From Desulfobacterales bacterium (GTDB lineage: Bacteria; Desulfobacterota; DSM-4660; Desulfatiglandales; Desulfatiglandaceae), in the NCBI GenBank assembly GCA_022013615.1, contig JAKLQB010000243.1, positions 1 to 13,011 of the forward strand: a stretch of DNA of 13,011 nucleotides, in the 5' to 3' direction. The stretch's first letter is position 1; each line of letters starts with the position of its first letter. Shown piece by piece: positions 6,728 through 13,011 of this stretch. The notes beneath the pieces were generated by a model, which was not told the DNA's origin, did no database searches, and worked only from the letters and a program-made list of their open reading frames with translations. The translations under genes were made by a program, and so were the position numbers.

Positions 6728-7432
6728 ATGGACGCCCGCACAATTCAATCTAAACTAAAGGGACTTGCGAATAAGAAAAATTCAGAAGTCGCCCAAAGGT
6801 TCTTTAAGACCGGGCCAGGAGAATATGGAGAGGGGGATATATTCCTTGGTATTCGGGTGCCTGTGCTAAGGGAACTCGCCAAGGAATATCAAACCATTAC
6901 AGTTAAAGAGGCTGAACACTTACTCAAATCCCCAATTCATGAAGAACGGCTTCTTGCACTTTTCATCCTCATCCGTATTTATTCCAAAGCCGAAGAAATT
7001 ATAAAGAAAGCTATTTATGAGCTCTACTTAAAAAATACCAAGTTCATCAATAACTGGGATCTTGTTGATGCATCTGCAGAATATATTGTCGGTGATTTCT
7101 TGCTGGACAAAGGGAAAAACCCGCTTTATCAATTAGCCGGGTCACAAAATATTTGGGAACGACGGATTTCAATAATGTCAACCTTTTGCTTCATTAAGCG
7201 CCGGCAATACTCTGAAACACTGAAAGTCGCAAAAACACTATTGAATGATAAGGAAGACCTGATTCACAAAGCAGTTGGATGGATGTTACGTGAAGTTGGC
7301 AAACGAGATCTACCCTTAGAAGAGGAATTCTTGAAAGAGCACTATAAGGAAATGCCCCGCACAATGTTACGATACGCTATTGAAAAATTTCCGGAAACGA
7401 AACGGCAGGGTTACCTTAAAGGCAAAATTTAA
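6728..7432 (+). CDS. AlkD-family DNA alkylation repair protein (DNA glycosylase)
   Basis: A 234-residue all-helical HEAT-like protein of the AlkD family, which excises positively charged alkylated bases such as 3-methyl- and 7-methylpurines without flipping the base. Family landmarks: W110 and D114 (NNWDLVD), the WERR motif at 143-146 (corresponding to the catalytic-cleft arginine of Bacillus cereus AlkD), W185 in AVGWMLREVGKRD, and MPRTMLRYAIEKF near the end. The key tryptophans and aspartate are retained, so activity is likely. ATG 6728 follows GAGGAGA (6714-6720). The gene lies 93 bp after the serpin on the same strand with no obvious terminator between, so the two could be co-transcribed, though no functional link is apparent. 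It is cytoplasmic, with no signal peptide. Confidence 0.93.
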   Translation: MDARTIQSKLKGLANKKNSEVAQRFFKTGPGEYGEGDIFLGIRVPVLRELAKEYQTITVKEAEHLLKSPIHEERLLALFILIRIYSKAEEIIKKAIYELYLKNTKFINNWDLVDASAEYIVGDFLLDKGKNPLYQLAGSQNIWERRISIMSTFCFIKRRQYSETLKVAKTLLNDKEDLIHKAVGWMLREVGKRDLPLEEEFLKEHYKEMPRTMLRYAIEKFPETKRQGYLKGKI

Positions 7433-7780
7433 GGAGAACAGATTTTGCCATTAAGACATCTAACCGCACGATTCTAACACGAAAGAGATAATTTTCCCCA
7501 GGCTTTCCTAACACGGATAAACCGGAATTCCGAAGCACGAAATTCGAAATACGAGACAAATCCTAAATACTAATGCTCGTAATGTTCGAAACACTTAATT
7601 CACCTCACTTGGGATCATCCTGGTTGTGCATTCGGTTTTGGTCATTTGAATTTTAAAAATTGAAAATTTGTTTTGGATTTCGATATTCGGATTTCGAATT
7701 TAACATTCCGATTCCTATAGGGTATCCGTGATACGAAAATATTTTCTGCCAGAAAAAGCACGAATCTTATTTTTAAGGCA
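7433..7780. repeat. 348-bp AT-rich intergenic region with imperfect inverted repeats between convergent genes
   Basis: No gene is seen. AAATTCGAAAT (7540-7550) and ATTTCGAATTT (7691-7701) are perfect 11-bp inverted copies, and the match extends imperfectly on the inner side (ACGA...CAAATCC against GGATTTCG...). Two smaller palindromes overlap nearer the FmdE gene: GAAAATATTTTC (7735-7746) and TTTTCT-GCC-AGAAAA (7742-7756). CTAACACG occurs twice (7474-7481 and 7508-7515). The AlkD gene (+) and the FmdE gene (-) converge here, so one or more hairpins may act as transcription ends, though none has a textbook GC stem with a T-run. The sequence style resembles dispersed intergenic repeats of deltaproteobacterial genomes; this is an impression, not a search result. 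Confidence 0.5.
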
Positions 7781-8395
7781 CTAATGCCGCTTTTCCACAG
7801 CCTCAAAGCAGGGTATGCAAAGTGTTTGGCCAAGGAGCCTGCGTGTACGGGACTCCATGGTTACTTCCCCGCAGACCTGGCAGATCACACTCTCCAATAT
7901 CCTTGCTTTGCGGGGTACAGGGCCTGAGGCCGGTTTGACCTCAAATAGCTCGTCCAGTCTGGCCCCCATTATCCGTTTCGTCCGGACTGCGATTACTTCT
8001 TTCAGTCTTTTCTGCTCTTCGGGAATAAGCCCCTCTTTGACCTTCTTCTTTTGGAGGGCGACTAATTCATCGTCTTGCCTGGGAAAGATATTGGGTTTTG
8101 AGATGATCCGAATACCTTTTTCGTCCGAGCGGCGATAGAATGTGAACGCGTTTTTTCCATAGTCCAGGTGTATCAAATTTCCTTTGCCAAATGTGCACCC
8201 GGTCAGGAATTGAATTGCATCAACTGCGCACATATCGGTCTCAACTACAGCTACGATCTCTTCATCTGATGCGCGGTCAAACCGGGCCATTACCAATTCG
8301 GCCGCCCGGATGCCGAAGGCCAAACCGGGACAGGAATGACCGTGGAATTCAATTGTCTGTTGAACTACCTCCGGGCTTATGTCAGTTTGAGTCAT
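7781..8395 (-). CDS. FmdE-family protein with C-terminal zinc-ribbon
   Basis: A 204-residue protein of the FmdE family, named after a gene in the molybdenum formylmethanofuran dehydrogenase operon of methanogens but widespread in anaerobic bacteria; its biochemical role is not established. The N-terminal domain has the family metal-binding motif FHGHSCPG (H18, H20, C22) and the second conserved block DMCAVDAIQFLTGCTFGKGN (C56, C67). A central charged helical stretch leads to a C-terminal C-x2-C...C-x2-C zinc-ribbon (C172, C175, C193, C196). The start has AAGGAGG on the minus strand at 8403-8409, 7 nt before ATG. It lies 62 bp downstream of the ABC ATPase gene on the same strand and is probably the last gene of that operon, which hints at a link between FmdE and uptake of a metal, metal complex or cofactor-related compound. 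That link is inference. Confidence 0.9.
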   Translation of the reverse strand: MTQTDISPEVVQQTIEFHGHSCPGLAFGIRAAELVMARFDRASDEEIVAVVETDMCAVDAIQFLTGCTFGKGNLIHLDYGKNAFTFYRRSDEKGIRIISKPNIFPRQDDELVALQKKKVKEGLIPEEQKRLKEVIAVRTKRIMGARLDELFEVKPASGPVPRKARILESVICQVCGEVTMESRTRRLLGQTLCIPCFEAVEKRH

Positions 8396-8424
8396 GTGAT
8401 ATCCTCCTTTTCTCTATTTTTTTT

Positions 8425-8450
8425 AGACAGGATAAACAAGATTACATGAT
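8425..8450 (-). repeat. Short 9-bp-period tract (ATCCTGTCT-like) between ATPase and FmdE genes
   Basis: On the plus strand AGACAGGAT (8425-8433), AAACAAGAT (8434-8442) and TACATGAT (8443-8450) form three degenerate units with 9-bp period, flanked by T-runs on both sides. Read on the minus strand these are ATC-x-TGT-type units. Similar tracts are common between genes in several anaerobic bacterial genomes. The function is unknown, and the flanking T-runs could affect read-through into the FmdE gene. Confidence 0.45.
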
Positions 8451-8457
8451 ATTTTTT

Positions 8458-10395
8458 TCATTCTAAGGGAAAATGACAGGCCACTGATCGGTGACCTCTT
8501 TCCAGTATTTGAGGGTTCTTGTTTTTACATACGTCTTTGGCCCGGGGACACCGGGGTTCAAACGGACAGCCACCGGGCTCCACTCTCCCCGATCTTGAAT
8601 TGAAAGACTTCTGCGACAAGCCGCTGACGCTGTCAATCAAGAGCCGGGTGTAGGGATGAGCGGGCTTGTCAATAACCAGGGAAGCCGGGCCGAACTCGAT
8701 TAGTCGACCTTGTAACATGACCCCGAGCCGGTCGCTGATCTTGCGGGCCAGACCGATGTCGTGGGTAACGAAAAGCATGGACAGGCCCAATTCGATCTGG
8801 AGGTCCAGAAGCAACTTGAGAACCTTGGCCTGGACACTTGGATCAAGGGAGCTGGTCGGTTCGTCTGCTATCAGCAGGGAGGGGTTTAAGACAAGCGCTC
8901 GAGCCATGCTGACCCGCTGAAGTGCGCCCATGTTCAGCTCGTGGGGATACCGGCCCAGGAAGGCCTTGTCGGTTGAGAGATGGACATGGGCCAGAACCTT
9001 TATGACTCGTTCAAGACGTTCTGCACTGTTGCGGCAGAGGCCGTGGATCTTGAGGGGCTCGGCCACGGCCTCAAGCACGGTAAAGCGGTGGCTTATGGAT
9101 TCGGCCGGGCTCTGGTAGATGACACCTATTTGCCTGGCGAGTGACTTATAATCGCGCCTGATCCATTCATCCATATCATTCCCGTCAAAGACCCTTGTGC
9201 CATTATCCGGTTTGAGCGCACCGGCAGCGGTCATTGCCAGGGTTGTCTTGCCAGAGCCGGTCTCCCCCACTATTGAAAAAACCTCCCCGGCCTTAATGGT
9301 CAGATCAGTCGGTCTGAGGGCCACAACGTCGCCGTATGACTTTTCTACCTGCTTGAGATCAAGTATGCTGACTATGCCGTGGCGAAGGCAGCGAACCTGG
9401 TGGTCCCCAATCACCTCCAGGGCCACTGGCTCTGTTCGACAACGATCCAACGCCTGAGTGCACCGGTTCTGAAAGAGACAACCCGTGGGCGGCGCGTGGC
9501 TGCTTTCATGCCCGGAACCGGGCGATTGAATGTGTGAATGCTTGTATATTTCACCTTCCTGCCGGCCGTGCTGATGCACCGTTCGGTAGAAGGCATCTCC
9601 ACGGATGCCGCCCAGATCCCTGGCAGTGCTCATTGCAGGGTAAGACCGGGACAGCGCCAGGGTGAAAGGATGCAATGGCGAAGTCAGAAGGTCTTCTGCA
9701 GGGAGTGTTTCCATGATCTGACCCAGGTAGAGCATGGTAATGGTGTCGGAATTATGCACTGCGAATTCCAGGTCGTGGGTGATCAGGAGAACGGTTTTGT
9801 TTCCTGATCTGGCCTTCTGAATTACATCTGCAACAATCGTCTTGGTCACGGCATCCAGGCCGGAGGTGGGCTCATCGAGAATCAGCACCTCAGGGTCCAG
9901 GATAAGGGCCATGGCCAGCAGGGCCCGCTGGATCTGGCCTCCGCTCAGTTGATGGGAAAAGCGATTGCATTCATCATGGTTGAGTCCAAGCTCACTCAGG
10001 GCCTGGGCCGCGGCAAGCATTGCCTCTGCCCGTCCTATATCTGCCCGCTGAATGAGAGGTTCAGCAACCTGGTTAATTATTCGGTATACAGGGTTAAGGC
10101 TGGCGGCCCCGTTTTGAAAGACCATGGCCAGCCTGTTCCAGCGAAACTGGTTGAGGGACGTCTCGTCATTGTAATCGATTTGCTGGCCGTTAAGACTTAT
10201 CTTACCTTCAACTGAGGCGTTCTGAGGCAGGAGTCCCAGGCATGCATGGCCTAACGTCGTCTTGCCCGAACCGGATTCACCGATCAGGGCCAGGCACACG
10301 CCCGGTTTCAGTTCAAGCCTGACCTCATCCAGGGCCTGAATGGAGTGAAGGCCATCCTGGTAGAGGACACTCAACCTGTCGATACTAAGGCTCAT
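8458..10395 (-). CDS. Fused double ATP-binding protein of an oligopeptide/nickel-type ABC importer (DppD-DppF-like)
   Basis: A 645-residue protein carrying two ABC ATPase halves that are separate genes in most Dpp/Opp systems. The first half has Walker A GESGSGKTT (39-47), Q-loop Q94, signature LSGGQ (150-154), Walker B LILDEP ending at P176 and switch His H207. After it comes the Cys-containing tail typical of this family (CLFQNRCTQALDRC). The second half has Walker A GETGSGKTT (377-385), an intact Walker B (LLIADEP), the switch motif FVTHD and a second Cys-rich tail (GCPFEPRCPRAKDVC). Its signature is LNMGA at 487-491 instead of LSGGQ, so the composite ATP site made by Walker A of half 1 with this signature is probably weak or non-hydrolytic. 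It energises import through the two permeases encoded just upstream. The ATG overlaps the permease stop (ATGA). Confidence 0.93.
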   Translation of the reverse strand: MSLSIDRLSVLYQDGLHSIQALDEVRLELKPGVCLALIGESGSGKTTLGHACLGLLPQNASVEGKISLNGQQIDYNDETSLNQFRWNRLAMVFQNGAASLNPVYRIINQVAEPLIQRADIGRAEAMLAAAQALSELGLNHDECNRFSHQLSGGQIQRALLAMALILDPEVLILDEPTSGLDAVTKTIVADVIQKARSGNKTVLLITHDLEFAVHNSDTITMLYLGQIMETLPAEDLLTSPLHPFTLALSRSYPAMSTARDLGGIRGDAFYRTVHQHGRQEGEIYKHSHIQSPGSGHESSHAPPTGCLFQNRCTQALDRCRTEPVALEVIGDHQVRCLRHGIVSILDLKQVEKSYGDVVALRPTDLTIKAGEVFSIVGETGSGKTTLAMTAAGALKPDNGTRVFDGNDMDEWIRRDYKSLARQIGVIYQSPAESISHRFTVLEAVAEPLKIHGLCRNSAERLERVIKVLAHVHLSTDKAFLGRYPHELNMGALQRVSMARALVLNPSLLIADEPTSSLDPSVQAKVLKLLLDLQIELGLSMLFVTHDIGLARKISDRLGVMLQGRLIEFGPASLVIDKPAHPYTRLLIDSVSGLSQKSFNSRSGRVEPGGCPFEPRCPRAKDVCKNKNPQILERGHRSVACHFPLE

Positions 10396-11252
10396 GCGGT
10401 CCTTTCCCCCAGGGTTTCTTTGAGTCTGGGATCCAGCACTTTCTCAAGGCTTATGGCCAAAAATGTGACAGTCATGATCAACAAAGACAGACAGCCGATC
10501 GGCGGCAGAAGCCAGTTCCACCAGATATCCATGTAGTAATATTTGAGCGCGTAACTAATCATCATACCCAGTGATTTGCGACTGGGATCGAAAAGGCCCA
10601 GGAAAGCCAGGGACGCTTCCATAAACATGGCCATCCTGGCCTTGGCTGCGAATCCGATTAAGTAGAGAGGAAACATCTCAGGCATCAGATGGCGGCGGAT
10701 GATGTACCAGTTCCCGCCCCCGATCTGCTCGGCAGCCCTGATGTGAAGGCCCTCCCTCAGGCTGAGAGTCTGAGCCCGGATGGCCTTGCTGATGGTGGGC
10801 CACATCAGGCCAGCCAGAATCAGGGCCAGAACGACCGGCGAAGGGCGCAAAAGGGCGGCTGTCAGGATAAGAATCATGATGGCCGGAATGGCGAGCAAGA
10901 CATCTGCCAGACGCATGAGGACCGTGTCAATATAACCTCCGAACCACCCTGAAATAAGGCCGATAATGACCCCGAGTGTTAGCGCGACCAAACCGCTCAC
11001 CAGGCCGAACGCAACAGTGTTGCGGACAGCATATAGAAGCTCGGAAAAAATGTCCTGTCCGCCGTCGTTTACCCCCAGGAGGTGTTGGGCCGTAGGCGGT
11101 GATATGGGGGCAAAGGACATATCCCACGGGTCAAAGGGAGCCAGTGGAGGGCCTAACAGCGTTACTGTAGCAAAAAGAACGGCCAGGCCGAACCCAACCA
11201 CAAACCAGTGGTCTTGAAGGAGCTCATTTTTCAGGTTAACGTGCATGTTCAA
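10392..11252 (-). CDS. Inner-membrane permease of an oligopeptide/nickel-type ABC importer (DppC-like)
   Basis: A 286-residue membrane protein of the DppC/OppC type, one half of the translocation pore. The N-terminal segment (VVGFGLAVLFATVTLLGPPL) followed by APFDPWDM and HLLGVNDGGQDIFSELLYA is the characteristic opening of this subfamily. About five further hydrophobic segments follow, and the cytoplasmic coupling (EAA-type) loop is seen in LHIRAAEQIGGGNWYIIRRH. The C-terminus ending EKVLDPRLKE is also typical. ATG 11252 is followed by another in-frame ATG at 11246, and the true start could be either. The gene overlaps the preceding permease by 17 bp and the ATPase by 4 bp, so the operon is tightly coupled. 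Substrate choice rests with the binding protein, so it cannot be read from this gene. Confidence 0.92.
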   Translation of the reverse strand: MNMHVNLKNELLQDHWFVVGFGLAVLFATVTLLGPPLAPFDPWDMSFAPISPPTAQHLLGVNDGGQDIFSELLYAVRNTVAFGLVSGLVALTLGVIIGLISGWFGGYIDTVLMRLADVLLAIPAIMILILTAALLRPSPVVLALILAGLMWPTISKAIRAQTLSLREGLHIRAAEQIGGGNWYIIRRHLMPEMFPLYLIGFAAKARMAMFMEASLAFLGLFDPSRKSLGMMISYALKYYYMDIWWNWLLPPIGCLSLLIMTVTFLAISLEKVLDPRLKETLGERTA

Positions 11253-12219
11253 TTCTCGGATCGATGATACGGTAGATCATCTCCAGGCCCAAAATGATAG
11301 TTAGAACCATGAGGGATGATGCCAGGACCACGGCCTGGATGACAGGCAGGTCACGGGCCTGAATAGCGTTATAAAGGAGCGTGCCCAGACCCGGATAGGA
11401 ATGGATTCTCTCCACCACCAGTGCACCGGTGATCATAAAAGCCAGGCGCAGGCCGAATCGGGTCACCAGAGGCAACAATGCATTCCGGGCCGCATGGGCA
11501 TAACGGATCCTCCGGGCGGGCAGGCCTTTGGCCCGGGCTGTGGTAATGTAGGACTGTTTTATGACCATGACCATACTGTTACGGGTCAACAAGAAATTAC
11601 CCGGGAAGTAGGCAAGAACCAGCGTGGCCAGGGGCAGTGCCAGGTGGTGCCCTACATCGGCCAACCGGGCCAATAATGATACTTCAGCATAAGCGGTCTC
11701 GGCCCCGGCCGCCGGGAACCATCCTAAATGAAGGGCAAAGACCACCAGGAGGATAACCCCGGTGCTGATCTCGGGCACCCCCTCCAGGACTGTCATACCC
11801 CCAACCATGCTTTTTTCCAGATGACTATCCCTCCGCCAGGCCGCCTCCACTCCAGTAACGAACCCGACTAACATGGAGATGACATGAGCCGTGCCCAGTA
11901 ACAGCAGGGTCCAGGGTAATGCCCCGAAAAAAAGAGCTGAGACAGGGGTCAAAAAGGCATAGGAATATCCCCAGTCCAGGCTGGCCAGCTTTAACAGGTA
12001 ACGTCCGAAGCCCGGTTCTTCGGTGTAGTAGGCCCGAAGCTCTGCCTCCTGTTCGGCCGTGAGCGTTACGTGAGAGCTTGAGTACATTGCCGTTACAAAA
12101 TCGCCCGGCAGGAGACGCGGAAGCGAATAGCTCAGGTAGATCATGGCCAGGGCGGCCAGGCCAAAGGTAATGATAAGGCCCAGCCGTCTTGGTACGGAAT
12201 GAGTTGCATGGTCAATCAT
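11236..12219 (-). CDS. Inner-membrane permease of an oligopeptide/nickel-type ABC importer (DppB-like)
   Basis: A 327-residue membrane protein of the DppB/OppB type, partner of the DppC-like permease. It has an N-terminal membrane segment (LIITFGLAALAMIYLSYSL) and a periplasmic stretch with LLPGDFVTAMY. About five more segments follow, with a clear coupling loop SYITTARAKGLPARRIRYAH and RNALLPLVTRFGLRLAFMI, and the usual end MIYRIIDPRIEHAR. The length is normal for the family. It begins 13 bp after the binding-protein stop and overlaps the next permease by 17 bp. The periplasmic loop after the first segment lacks the long insert of some OppB proteins. Confidence 0.92.
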   Translation of the reverse strand: MIDHATHSVPRRLGLIITFGLAALAMIYLSYSLPRLLPGDFVTAMYSSSHVTLTAEQEAELRAYYTEEPGFGRYLLKLASLDWGYSYAFLTPVSALFFGALPWTLLLLGTAHVISMLVGFVTGVEAAWRRDSHLEKSMVGGMTVLEGVPEISTGVILLVVFALHLGWFPAAGAETAYAEVSLLARLADVGHHLALPLATLVLAYFPGNFLLTRNSMVMVIKQSYITTARAKGLPARRIRYAHAARNALLPLVTRFGLRLAFMITGALVVERIHSYPGLGTLLYNAIQARDLPVIQAVVLASSLMVLTIILGLEMIYRIIDPRIEHAR

Positions 12220-12232
12220 GCTCCGGCCGACC

Positions 12233-13011
12233 TCACTTTACCAGCGACATCTTGTTCTGGGCAATTGGGATGCCCAAGCCAATACCACCCTGGGTATAAT
12301 ACCACTTGATCCCCTTCTCGGGATTATAGGCGGCCATTGAGGCCGGATAATAGAGAGAAATGGCCGGTACTTCGTCGGCGTAGATCTCCTGAATCTTATA
12401 GACCAGAGCCTTGCGCTTTTCAGTGTCCATCTCGGCTACCTGAGCCTTGAGCAGCTTGAGCAGATCCTTATTGGCACCAAAACGGGCCGAATTGACCGAA
12501 CCCGTGACCTTGGGGTTAATCATCCTGTTAAGGATCCTCGCATCGCCCAAAAGCCCTCCATGGCCGGAGATAGCCAGATCAAAATCCCACTTCTTGACCC
12601 GTGCATCCGTAGTGGCCTGCTCCATGTTAACCAGATCAACATTGATACCTACCGCCCCTAATTGCCGCTTGATCACCTCGCCGTCACGGTCTGTAACGGA
12701 TTCTCCGGCCACGGTAATGTTTGAGGATAGAATCTCGATTTTCAATGGCCTGCCGTCCTTGGCGTAAAATCCGTCCGAACCCTTTACATACCCCAGGGAT
12801 TCCAGTATCTGCCTGGCCTTGGCCGGATCAGGGGCATAGGTGGGGGTGTTGTGGTTGTAGAACTCATGATCCGGGGAGAGCAGGCCGAAAGATGCTGGAG
12901 AGCCAAATCCCCGGTGAGCCCTTTCAATAATCTCCTGCTGGTTGATCGCGTGGGCCAAAGCCTGGCGGAAGCGCTTGTCATTAAAGGGATTTTTCTTGTG
13001 GTTGATCATAA
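12233..13011 (-). CDS. Extracellular solute-binding protein, family 5 (oligopeptide/nickel type), C-terminal part
   Basis: The visible 259 residues are the C-terminal half of a family 5 solute-binding protein (usually about 500-550 residues, exported); the signal peptide and N-terminal lobe lie beyond the window edge. The landmark NPFNDKRFRQALAHAINQQEI matches the conserved F-x-D-x-R-x-R-x-A-hydrophobic-x-x-A-hydrophobic motif near the middle of these proteins. It is followed by the DPAKARQILESLGY block and a terminal region with EIYADEVPAISLYYPASM. The Met at 13009-13007 is almost certainly internal, since the frame stays open to the window edge. The ligand-contacting residues cannot be assigned, so peptide, nickel chelate or another small ligand all remain possible. 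It is the first visible gene of the operon, followed by two permeases, a fused ATPase and an FmdE-family gene. Confidence 0.9.
   Translation of the reverse strand, partial: MINHKKNPFNDKRFRQALAHAINQQEIIERAHRGFGSPASFGLLSPDHEFYNHNTPTYAPDPAKARQILESLGYVKGSDGFYAKDGRPLKIEILSSNITVAGESVTDRDGEVIKRQLGAVGINVDLVNMEQATTDARVKKWDFDLAISGHGGLLGDARILNRMINPKVTGSVNSARFGANKDLLKLLKAQVAEMDTEKRKALVYKIQEIYADEVPAISLYYPASMAAYNPEKGIKWYYTQGGIGLGIPIAQNKMSLVK

Noticed and set aside
10240..11160. CCTAAC-type motifs (near 10250 and 11153) as cassette boundaries.
   Set aside because: Both are inside well-conserved ABC transporter coding sequence with no matching partner stem.
13007..13009. ATG on the minus strand as the start of the binding protein.
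   Set aside because: The visible part begins in the middle of the family's conserved region and the frame is open to the window edge, so this Met is internal.

Overview
The window reads as a piece of an anaerobic bacterial chromosome, most likely from the Desulfobacterota (former Deltaproteobacteria) or a close relative. This rests on three things: a tungsten-type aldehyde:ferredoxin oxidoreductase, an FmdE-family protein, and two intergenic sequence styles (a 9-bp 'ACAGGAT'-like tract and an AT-rich 'ATTCGAAAT' inverted repeat) that I associate with such genomes. No rRNA, tRNA, CRISPR array, integrase or transposase gene was seen.

Left part (1-1425, + strand): the tail of an unidentified charged, probably coiled-coil protein; a probable 41-residue small gene; and a DHH/DHHA1 phosphoesterase whose start codon overlaps the small gene's stop (ATGA).

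Middle part (1426-7780, + strand): unrelated single genes, most with their own ribosome binding site and a long spacer. In order they are a PemK/MazF-type toxin with no full-length antitoxin, an AOR-family tungsten enzyme, a metallo-beta-lactamase-fold hydrolase, a secreted serpin and an AlkD-like DNA glycosylase. Between the AOR and hydrolase genes lies a 126-bp sequence with the architecture of an integron attC recombination site: ACCTAAC and GTTAGGC ends, and a long stem with two single-base bulges on the same arm. This is the most unusual thing in the window. It suggests that at least part of this mosaic passed through, or sits in, an integron cassette array lacking a visible integrase. 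Other non-coding structure includes a pair of inverted repeats before the toxin and an inverted repeat around a candidate promoter before the serpin.

Right part (7781-13011, - strand): a tight, more GC-rich operon for an oligopeptide/nickel-type ABC importer: substrate-binding protein (cut by the window edge), two permeases, one fused double ATPase, then an FmdE-family protein. Overlaps or short gaps link the transporter genes; FmdE follows after 62 bp with a strong Shine-Dalgarno sequence. The second ATPase half has a degenerate signature motif, so the two ATP sites are probably unequal. The substrate cannot be read from sequence. The FmdE neighbour makes a metal, metal chelate or cofactor-related ligand worth considering alongside peptides. 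The AlkD and FmdE genes converge on a 348-bp AT-rich spacer full of inverted repeats.
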